This document shows positions 1 to 5,598 of a DNA stretch of 6,111 bases, one piece after another. The notes below the pieces were generated by a model. The model was not told the origin of the DNA. It ran no database searches and saw only the letters and a program-made list of their open reading frames with translations. The DNA lies in assembly GCA_946008205.1 (NCBI GenBank), contig CAMGAZ010000095.1:1-6111 (forward strand), given 5' to 3'. The position numbers were made by a program, and so were the translations under genes. Numbering within the stretch: the stretch's first letter is position 1; every line of letters begins with the position of its first letter. The DNA is from an uncultured Clostridium sp. (GTDB lineage: Bacteria > Bacillota > Clostridia > TANB77 > CAG-508).

Positions 1-15
1 TCCCAATTGGGCGAA

Positions 16-21
16 GAGGAG
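16..21 (+). promoter_or_regulatory. Ribosome binding site of relA
   Basis: GAGGAG lies 8 nt before the ATG at 30 and supports that start. An out-of-frame ATG at 22-24 directly abuts this site and is too close to use it. Only 29 nt upstream of relA are visible, so no promoter can be judged. Confidence 0.75.
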
Positions 22-29
22 ATGAAAGT

Positions 30-2225
30 ATGTCAGAAAATGTAAATCATACAATAGATGATATTCTGGAAACAGTAAAAAAATCCAATAGAAGAGCTGA
101 TTTGAGACTAATAAGAAGAGCTTATGATTTTGCAAAAGCACAACATGGTTATCAATTAAGGAAATCTGGAGAGCCATACATAATACATCCTCTTCAAGTG
201 GCTTATACATTATCTACTCTTGGATTAGATGAAAGCACTATTTGTGCTGCTCTCTTACACGATGTAGTAGAAGACACTAAAGTGACGTTACAAGAAATAT
301 CAAAAGAATTCTCTCCTGAAATTGCTGAGATGGTTGATGGGGTAACAAAGCTTGGAAAATTAAATTATACAAGTGAACAGGAACAACAAGTAGAGAATTA
401 TAGAAAAATGTTTCTAGCAATGGGAAAAGATATAAGGGTAATACTTATAAAATTGGCAGATAGACTTCATAATATGAGAACACTAAAATATTTAGCAAGA
501 GACCGTCAAATTGCTAATGCTAGAGAAACAATGGATTTATATGCACCTCTTGCTAATAGGTTAGGTATGTACTCTCTAAAATGGGAGTTAGAAGACTTAT
601 CTTTCAAATATCTATATCCCGAAGAATATAGAGAATTAGTAGAAGGCATAGATAAAAAAAGAGAAGAAAGATTAAAGTTCATAGATCAAATAATGGACGA
701 AATTAAAAATGCATTAAAGAAACAAAAGATAGAAGCGGAGATAACAGGTAGGGCAAAGCATTTATACAGTATTTATAGAAAAATGCAAAGAGATAATAAA
801 ACTTTGGACCAAATATATGACTTATTTGCATTAAGAATAATAGTTAACTCTGTAAAAGACTGCTATGCAGCTTTAGGTGTTGTGCATGAACTATATAATC
901 CAATGCCAGGAAGATTTAAAGATTACATATCAGTGCCAAAACCTAATATGTATCAATCTTTGCATACAACCTTAATAGGTCCAAAAGGAACTCCATTTGA
1001 AGTACAAATACGTACTTGGGACATGCACAGAGTTGCTGAATACGGTATTGCAGCCCATTGGGCATATAAAGAGGCAAGTTTCTTTGGAGGAAAAAAAGCT
1101 AATGTAACAGTAAGTGAGGACAAATTATCTTGGTTAAGAGAAACCCTTGAATGGCAGAAAGACATGCAAGACCCTCAAGAATTCTTAAATACATTAAAAA
1201 CAGAGTTGTTTGAAGATGAAGTTTATGTATTCACTCCAAAAGGAAAAATTCAAGTGTTGCCAAAGGGAGCCACTCCGATAGACTTCGCATACAGCATTCA
1301 TGAAGAAATAGGAAATCATATGATTGGATGCAAAATAAACAGTAAAATGATGCCTATTGTAACAAAGCTAAAAAATGGCGATATTGTAGAAATACTAACA
1401 TCAGATAAATCAAAAGGACCTAGTAGAGATTGGCTTAAATTTATAAAAAGCAGTACTGCAAAAACTCGTATACAACAATGGTTTAAAAAACATGAGAGAG
1501 TAGAAAATATTGCTAAAGGAAAAGAAATCTTAGAAAAAGAAGTCAAAAAAATAGGAATGAGCTATCCGGAGTTATTTAGACCAGAATTTGTAGAAGTAGC
1601 AATAAATAGATATAAATTTAATGGGATAGATGATATGTTTGCAAGTGTTGGTTTTGGAGCAATAACAGCAAACAAAATAGTATCAAGAGTACTAGAAGAA
1701 TACAGAAAAGTACACAAAGAAGAAAACATTGAAGCAAAAATAGAAGAATTATCAAAGGAAAAAGTTTACAACAAACCTTCTACAAGTGGAGTAATTGTAA
1801 AAGGAATAGATAACTGTTTGGTAAAATTATCAAAGTGCTGTAACCCGGTACCTGGTGACGAAATTGTAGGATATATTACAAAAGGAAGAGGCGTATCTGT
1901 ACATAGAAAAGATTGCAAAAACGTAAAAGATTTATTATCAGAAGAAAACAGGATGATAGATGTATCTTGGTATACAGATAAACCATCAACATACAATGTA
2001 GACATAGTAGTATATTCAAACGACAGAGATGGACTATTAGCAGACATAATTGCAACAGTCACAGCAGAAAAGACACCAATAATAGTAATAAATTCTAAAG
2101 TATCAAAAGAGAGAATTGTATTAACAGAGTTAACAATAGAAGTAAGCAACATATCACAACTAAACAGTGTTTTAAAAGCAATAAGGAAAATTGATAGTGT
2201 GTACGAAGTAAAAAGAAATAAATAG
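30..2225 (+). CDS. relA: Bifunctional (p)ppGpp synthetase/hydrolase, RelA/SpoT family (Rel)
   Basis: Cytoplasmic, ribosome-associated enzyme of the stringent response. It makes (p)ppGpp from ATP and GTP/GDP on amino-acid starvation and hydrolyses it otherwise. The 731-aa protein has the full long-Rel layout. The N-terminal HD hydrolase domain (about 25-200) shows R44, H53, H77-D78, E81-D82, D144 and N148, so the hydrolase looks active. The synthetase domain (about 230-350) shows G240-R241-x-K243, D264, the RFKD motif 295-298 typical of bifunctional Rel rather than RelA-only enzymes, Y308, H312 and E324-V-Q. A TGS domain follows (about 395-457), then a helical region, a zinc-finger-like domain with C596, C603-C604 and C629, and a C-terminal ACT domain (about 655-731). 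The start is set by GAGGAG at 16-21, 8 nt upstream of ATG. Its stop codon TAG runs into the first base of a repeat. It is probably co-transcribed with the two downstream genes; its promoter lies outside the window. Confidence 0.97.
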   Translation: MSENVNHTIDDILETVKKSNRRADLRLIRRAYDFAKAQHGYQLRKSGEPYIIHPLQVAYTLSTLGLDESTICAALLHDVVEDTKVTLQEISKEFSPEIAEMVDGVTKLGKLNYTSEQEQQVENYRKMFLAMGKDIRVILIKLADRLHNMRTLKYLARDRQIANARETMDLYAPLANRLGMYSLKWELEDLSFKYLYPEEYRELVEGIDKKREERLKFIDQIMDEIKNALKKQKIEAEITGRAKHLYSIYRKMQRDNKTLDQIYDLFALRIIVNSVKDCYAALGVVHELYNPMPGRFKDYISVPKPNMYQSLHTTLIGPKGTPFEVQIRTWDMHRVAEYGIAAHWAYKEASFFGGKKANVTVSEDKLSWLRETLEWQKDMQDPQEFLNTLKTELFEDEVYVFTPKGKIQVLPKGATPIDFAYSIHEEIGNHMIGCKINSKMMPIVTKLKNGDIVEILTSDKSKGPSRDWLKFIKSSTAKTRIQQWFKKHERVENIAKGKEILEKEVKKIGMSYPELFRPEFVEVAINRYKFNGIDDMFASVGFGAITANKIVSRVLEEYRKVHKEENIEAKIEELSKEKVYNKPSTSGVIVKGIDNCLVKLSKCCNPVPGDEIVGYITKGRGVSVHRKDCKNVKDLLSEENRMIDVSWYTDKPSTYNVDIVVYSNDRDGLLADIIATVTAEKTPIIVINSKVSKERIVLTELTIEVSNISQLNSVLKAIRKIDSVYEVKRNK

Positions 2226-2274
2226 GGACCACTAGGGACGGTTCTCAATGGTCCCACCTGTCCCTTATGGAACC
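2225..2274 (+). repeat. Palindromic intergenic repeat, copy 1 (relA-MBL gap)
   Basis: About 50 bp, starting in the last base of the relA stop codon. Its first 44 bases match the reverse complement of 2951-2994 at 38 of 44 positions without gaps. It contains GGGACCA (2225-2231) with a perfect complement TGGTCCC (2249-2255), and AGGGAC (2234-2239) with a perfect complement GTCCCT (2260-2265). These two stems interleave, so they are alternative folds or a pseudoknot. It is richer in G+C than its surroundings and fills the gap up to the Shine-Dalgarno sequence of the next gene. The GGGAC...GTCCC style resembles REP-like palindromic repeats scattered through clostridial genomes; that family assignment is inferred from memory. 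No transposase is present in the window. Confidence 0.8.
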
Positions 2275-2281
2275 AAAGGAG
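2275..2281 (+). promoter_or_regulatory. Ribosome binding site deciding the MBL gene start
   Basis: AAAGGAG lies 9 nt upstream of the ATG at 2291. An in-frame ATG at 2267 lies upstream of this site, inside the repeat, and has no Shine-Dalgarno of its own (it is preceded by CTGTCCCTT). The start at 2291 is therefore preferred. Confidence 0.8.
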
Positions 2282-2290
2282 AATATACGT

Positions 2291-2941
2291 ATGATATTAA
2301 AAAGATTAAAACTACAAACAACTTTAGGGGAACCTACAAATTGTTATATAGTAGAGGATGAAGAAACGAAAGAAACAATGGTTATTGACCCAGGAGGAGA
2401 GATAGAGAAGATTATTGAAATGCTTGATATACTAGAGGCAAAGGTGAAGTATATATATTTAACTCACTGCCATGGAGACCATATAGGCGCAGTAACAGAA
2501 TTAAAAAATAGAAAAGGCGGAAAAATTTTAATTCATAGAGACGATGCTGACGGCCTAGATGATGAAAATATTAATTTGAGTTCATGTATTGAGATGGGAG
2601 ATATTGAATTAGAACCAGATTCAAGAGTTGATGATGGAGATCTGATTCATATAGGTGAATTGGAATTTAAAGTTATTCATACTCCAGGACATACAAGAGG
2701 AGGAAGTTCATTATACTGTGAAAAAGAGGGATTATTATTTTCTGGAGACACATTATTCAGAGGAACTTGGGGAAGAACAGATTTACCAACTAGTTCCTTT
2801 GAAGCAATAATAGACTCGATCACAAAGAAACTATTGATTTTACCTGACGAAACGATAGTATATCCTGGACATGGAAAATCAACAATAATAAAAGAAGAAA
2901 AACCAATCTATTTGGAACTAAAACCAAGAGAAGAAATATAA
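2291..2941 (+). CDS. Metallo-beta-lactamase-fold hydrolase, glyoxalase II-like
   Basis: Predicted cytoplasmic zinc hydrolase of 216 aa. Numbering from the ATG at 2291, it shows the family signature THCHGDH at 58-64 (H59, H61, D63, H64). Further metal ligands are H134 in TPGHT, the bridging D153 in SGDTLF, and H194 in YPGHG. GRTDLP at 161-166 is typical of the hydroxyacylglutathione hydrolase-like subgroup. All expected ligands are present, so it should bind two metals. There is no signal peptide. Members of this subgroup beside relA and hisS in clostridia are usually annotated only as MBL-fold hydrolase; a thioester substrate is plausible, but the real substrate is unknown. It is 65 nt downstream of relA and 66 nt upstream of hisS in the same direction, so probably one operon. 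The longer reading from 2267 adds eight residues encoded by the repeat and is less likely. Confidence 0.93.
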   Translation: MILKRLKLQTTLGEPTNCYIVEDEETKETMVIDPGGEIEKIIEMLDILEAKVKYIYLTHCHGDHIGAVTELKNRKGGKILIHRDDADGLDDENINLSSCIEMGDIELEPDSRVDDGDLIHIGELEFKVIHTPGHTRGGSSLYCEKEGLLFSGDTLFRGTWGRTDLPTSSFEAIIDSITKKLLILPDETIVYPGHGKSTIIKEEKPIYLELKPREEI

Positions 2942-2944
2942 TAA

Positions 2945-2994
2945 GTACCAATGGGGGACAGGTTGGACCATTAAGAACCGTCCCTAATGGTACC
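2945..2994 (-). repeat. Palindromic intergenic repeat, copy 2, inverted (MBL-hisS gap)
   Basis: Second copy of the repeat at 2225-2274, in the opposite orientation. Read on the + strand it can fold into one long imperfect hairpin. GTACCA (2945-2950) pairs with TGGTAC (2988-2993), GGGAC (2955-2959) with GTCCC (2980-2984), and GGTT (2961-2964) with AACC (2976-2979), leaving an 11-nt loop. It begins 3 nt after the MBL stop codon and ends one base before the AAAGGAGG of hisS, which stays outside the stem. There is no U-run after it, so it does not look like a terminator; RNA processing, stability or simple genomic spread of the element are possible roles. Confidence 0.8.
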
Positions 2995-2995
2995 A

Positions 2996-3002
2996 AAGGA
3001 GG
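2996..3002 (+). promoter_or_regulatory. Ribosome binding site deciding the hisS start
   Basis: AAGGAGG, a strong Shine-Dalgarno, lies 5 nt upstream of the ATG at 3008. An in-frame ATG at 2987 sits inside the repeat, upstream of this site, with no Shine-Dalgarno before it, so 3008 is preferred. Confidence 0.85.
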
Positions 3003-3007
3003 AAAAG

Positions 3008-4321
3008 ATGGGAAAGACAGAACCAAGAACGTTACCGGGGTTTATGGAATTATTGCCAAATGATCAAATACTATTCGAACAAATGAAACAAACAATTGAG
3101 AGTACATACCAAAGCTTTGGATTTTTACCAATGGATACCCCTATAATTGAATTGTCCGAAGTACTACTGGCTAAAGCTGGAGGAGAGACGGAAAAACAAA
3201 TATATAGATTTAATAAAGGAGATAATGATTTATCACTAAGATTTGATTTAACTGTGCCTCTTGCAAAATATATAGCAAAGAATTTTGGACAGCTAAGTTT
3301 TCCTTTTAGAAGGTATCAAATAGGAAAAGTTTATCGAGGTGAGAAGGCTCAAAAAGGAAGGTATAGAGAGTTTTATCAATGTGATATAGATATAATTGGA
3401 GATGGAGAGTTGGATATAATAAATGATGCGGAATTACCAGTTGTTATATATTCAACATTTAAAAAGCTTGGATTTGATAATTTTACAGTAAAGATTAACA
3501 ATAGAAAAATACTAAATGGGCTATATGAAAGTATTGGACAAAAAGAAAATTCTGTTGAGATTATGAGAATCATCGATAAGATAGAGAAAATTGGTGAAGC
3601 TGCTGTAAAAGAGGAGATATCAAAATTAGGAATTTCTGATCCAGATATAGAAAAAATAATCAATTTTATAAAAATTGATGGAACATCTGACGAAAAAATA
3701 GAAAAACTGGAAAGGCTTGAAATTAACAACCAAACATATTTAAAGGGAGTAAGTGAGATTAAAGAGGTAATAAATGATATACGCTTATTTGGCATACCTG
3801 AAAAGAATTTTTCAGTTGACTTAACAATAGCTAGAGGATTAGATTATTATACAGGAACTGTATATGAAACTTTCTTAAATGAGTACAGAGAACTTGGAAG
3901 TGTTTGCTCTGGTGGAAGATATGATAACTTAGCAGAAAATTATACAGATAGAAAGCTACCAGGAGTTGGAATTTCTATAGGATTAACAAGGCTATTTTAT
4001 AAACTTAATGAATTAAATCTTATAAAAGCTGATAAAAAATCAATATCAAACATTTTAATAATTCCAATGACAGAGAAAAAAGAAGTTCCTTTTAAACTGG
4101 CAACAGATTTAAGAAATTTAGGTGTAAATACAGAAGTATATTTAAGTGATAAAAAAATAAAAGCAAAAATGAAATATGCTGACAAGCTCGAAATACCATA
4201 TGTAATAGTAATTGGCGACAATGAAATTGAAACAGGTAAAATAAAAGTAAAAAATATGACTACTGGCGAAGAAATAGAATTAGATTTCGATGCAGAAAGT
4301 ATTAAGCAAGTAGTTAGCTAA
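3008..4321 (+). CDS. hisS: Histidine--tRNA ligase (HisRS)
   Basis: Class II aminoacyl-tRNA synthetase that charges tRNA-His with histidine using ATP, in the cytoplasm. It has 437 aa from the ATG at 3008, near the usual 420-430. Motif 2 lies at about 104-125, with VYRGE (R110) and GRYREFYQCD (117-126). The HisRS-specific RGLDYYTGTVYE is at 276-287, R276 being the counterpart of the catalytic arginine, and motif 3 is SGGRYDNL (301-308) plus GVGISIGLTRL (319-329). The C-terminal anticodon-binding domain runs from about 348 to 430. LRFDLTVPLAKY (77-88) and FYQCDIDIIG are closer to the archaeal/eukaryotic HisRS signature than to the usual bacterial LRPEGT and FHQ motifs. The uncharged-tRNA sensing of Rel and this charging enzyme fit functionally in one transcript. 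No T-box leader fits in the 66-nt gap upstream. Confidence 0.96.
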   Translation: MGKTEPRTLPGFMELLPNDQILFEQMKQTIESTYQSFGFLPMDTPIIELSEVLLAKAGGETEKQIYRFNKGDNDLSLRFDLTVPLAKYIAKNFGQLSFPFRRYQIGKVYRGEKAQKGRYREFYQCDIDIIGDGELDIINDAELPVVIYSTFKKLGFDNFTVKINNRKILNGLYESIGQKENSVEIMRIIDKIEKIGEAAVKEEISKLGISDPDIEKIINFIKIDGTSDEKIEKLERLEINNQTYLKGVSEIKEVINDIRLFGIPEKNFSVDLTIARGLDYYTGTVYETFLNEYRELGSVCSGGRYDNLAENYTDRKLPGVGISIGLTRLFYKLNELNLIKADKKSISNILIIPMTEKKEVPFKLATDLRNLGVNTEVYLSDKKIKAKMKYADKLEIPYVIVIGDNEIETGKIKVKNMTTGEEIELDFDAESIKQVVS

Positions 4322-4338
4322 TAATAAGATGAATTAAG

Positions 4339-4372
4339 AAAGATAGGTAATTTTTGAAGTTACCTATCTTTT
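4339..4372. terminator. Bidirectional hairpin terminator between convergent hisS and spoIIP
   Basis: Perfect 12-bp inverted repeat: AAAGATAGGTAA (4339-4350) and TTACCTATCTTT (4360-4371), with a 9-nt loop. It starts 18 nt after the hisS stop. On the + strand the 3' arm ends in CTTTT; on the - strand the stem is followed by a U-rich stretch (TTTCTTAATT). The right arm, read on the - strand, is also the last three codons and stop codon of spoIIP (Lys-Asp-Arg-stop). The T-runs are short, so efficiency in either direction is uncertain. Confidence 0.75.
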
Positions 4373-5472
4373 AGGACTTCGTCTAGTATTTTAGACAAAT
4401 ATTTCATACTACCTATCGCTTGTTCTAATGTGTTGCCAGTTGCGCCAACTTCGATTATACAAGCAGCTTTTCCAAGTTGTTGATTGTATCTGCTGTTCCT
4501 TAACAAAATTGGTCTAAATAATCCAGGATATAATTCATTGGCTTTTTCTTGAACTTTAACGGCAAATTTTAAATTCTGCTGCCAATTTGGATGCTCTAAT
4601 CCACCACCGTCAGTTCCAATTACAAACATCAACTGAGAAACAACTTCGTCGCCAATTCGTACAGAAGGAGCATAGGACGTATCTGCAATAGCATCTCTAT
4701 GTAAATCAATAATTATATCAGTATTAGGATGAGGAATAAGTAAATTTTCAACAGTAGCCATAGATCTGCCATAAGAACCTGAATAGGCAGGATAATCGTG
4801 ATATGTTTTATCGTGAATAACGTTAAATCCATAAGATAATAGTTGATCTGAAAGAGAGTCTCCAACTCTTGAAACAGAGTAATTCAAATCGGTTGTTCTA
4901 AATGTTCCACTTGCTTCATAAGTGTTTGCCTCTGTTGGAGTATAGCTCTCGCATGTATGGGTATGGAAAATTATAATATCTGATTTATTGATATTTAAAG
5001 TATTATAATTTAAAATATCATCAGTTAAAGTATAGTTGGTACCATTTTTAATTTCTACTCCGTTGTAATCATTTGTATATGTATTAGGAACTCCACTGTC
5101 TATTATTTGAGTTTCTAAATTTGTGTCCGCGTGCTCTACAGAATCAGTGCTATTAGATGGTGGTGATACATTAGCTTCATAACTTTGCTTAGTAGTAGCA
5201 AGTTCAACAGAAGATATAATAGGAAGTTGATAATTAAGTAAAAATTGCAAAGGACTCTTCGATTCAATATAAGATGTCTCTACAGAAAATAAATCAGTGT
5301 TATTTAATTCGGAAATTCCAGGAATCGTTTGATCCAAAATGTTACAGGAGGAGCCAGAGCGTTGAATTTTCAAAATAAATGGATAAGAGAAGAATACAAA
5401 TAGGCCAATTAATAATGAGATAAATAAATATTTGATTATGACTTTCAAATTAATTACAGCTATATTAAACAT
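4360..5472 (-). CDS. spoIIP: Stage II sporulation protein P (SpoIIP), peptidoglycan amidase/endopeptidase
   Basis: Sporulation cell-wall hydrolase. In the known system SpoIIP works with SpoIID and SpoIIM at the septal membrane of the mother cell to thin septal peptidoglycan and drive engulfment of the forespore. The 370-aa protein has an N-terminal membrane anchor (about 11-35), a low-complexity Ser/Thr/Asn-rich linker (about 95-145), and a C-terminal catalytic domain (about 160-370). Diagnostic motifs are FHTHTCESY (169-177), YHDYPAYSGSYGRS (224-237), DLHRDA (256-261), GTDGGGLEHPNW (286-297), RPILLRNSRYNQ (320-331) and IEVGATGNTLEQA (340-352). The His residues of HTH and LHR and the Glu of EVG are likely zinc or catalytic residues by family analogy. 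AAAGGAGA at 5479-5486 supports the start. It stands alone, converging on hisS and diverging from pgi, not next to gpr as in Bacillus. Expression under sigma-E is expected from the family. Confidence 0.95.
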   Translation of the reverse strand: MFNIAVINLKVIIKYLFISLLIGLFVFFSYPFILKIQRSGSSCNILDQTIPGISELNNTDLFSVETSYIESKSPLQFLLNYQLPIISSVELATTKQSYEANVSPPSNSTDSVEHADTNLETQIIDSGVPNTYTNDYNGVEIKNGTNYTLTDDILNYNTLNINKSDIIIFHTHTCESYTPTEANTYEASGTFRTTDLNYSVSRVGDSLSDQLLSYGFNVIHDKTYHDYPAYSGSYGRSMATVENLLIPHPNTDIIIDLHRDAIADTSYAPSVRIGDEVVSQLMFVIGTDGGGLEHPNWQQNLKFAVKVQEKANELYPGLFRPILLRNSRYNQQLGKAACIIEVGATGNTLEQAIGSMKYLSKILDEVLKDR

Positions 5473-5501
5473 AACTTTTCTCCTTTGTCCGTATATTTAA
5501 A

Positions 5502-5530
5502 ATTATATTCAAAACTAATGTAAATATTCC
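5502..5530 (-). promoter_or_regulatory. Candidate sigma-E-type promoter of spoIIP
   Basis: Read on the - strand, GGAATATT (5530-5523) resembles the sigma-E -35 element (ATATT core). After 13 nt follows AATATAAT (5509-5502), matching 6 of 8 positions of the sigma-E -10 consensus CATACAAT. Transcription would begin shortly before the Shine-Dalgarno at 5486-5479. The position and the known sigma-E control of spoIIP favour it, but the region is so A/T-rich that a chance match is quite possible. Confidence 0.4.
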
Positions 5531-5538
5531 AAAAGGTC

Positions 5539-5567
5539 TTGAAACAAGAATTTTTTTAATATATTAT
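5539..5567 (+). promoter_or_regulatory. Sigma-A-type promoter of pgi
   Basis: TTGAAA (5539-5544), a 17-nt spacer and TATTAT (5562-5567) match the vegetative consensus at five of six positions in each hexamer, with ideal spacing. The spacer contains a run of seven T residues. Transcription would start near 5574, giving a leader of about 25 nt that carries AAAGGAG at 5584-5590. Confidence 0.65.
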
Positions 5568-5598
5568 AAATAAAGTAATAAACAAAGGAGTGAAATAT

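Noticed and set aside
1700..2220. Shift toward A-ending codons in the last quarter of relA, as a sign of recombination
   Set aside because: The impression is by eye only; the domain order and key Cys residues are intact across the stretch, and local codon drift explains it equally well.
1766..2257. 163-codon open frame on the - strand over the 3' end of relA
   Set aside because: It lies antisense to the conserved zinc-finger and ACT domains of Rel, starts without a convincing Shine-Dalgarno, and its protein has no recognisable motif; it is a by-product of A/T-rich codon use on the other strand.
2225..2994. CRISPR-like or composite-transposon reading of the two repeats
   Set aside because: There are only two copies, in inverted orientation and 720 bp apart, with a housekeeping-type gene between and no transposase or spacers; a CRISPR array or insertion sequence is not supported.
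2942..3007. T-box-like wording (TGGTACC, GTCCCT) upstream of hisS
   Set aside because: A T-box needs a long leader with Stem I and a specifier loop, and only 66 nt are available. The motif order is wrong, there is no terminator U-run, and the same element stands before the MBL gene, so this is the repeat and not a riboswitch.
3376..3795. 139-codon open frame on the - strand inside hisS
   Set aside because: It is the complement of well-conserved HisRS sequence, and the Ile/Ser/Phe-rich product is what antisense of Lys/Glu/Asp-rich coding gives.
5537..5557. TCTTG-AAA-CAAGA followed by seven T residues, as an intrinsic terminator
   Set aside because: The stem has only 5 bp, there is no + strand gene upstream to terminate (spoIIP is on the other strand), and the stretch overlaps the -35 and spacer of the pgi promoter.
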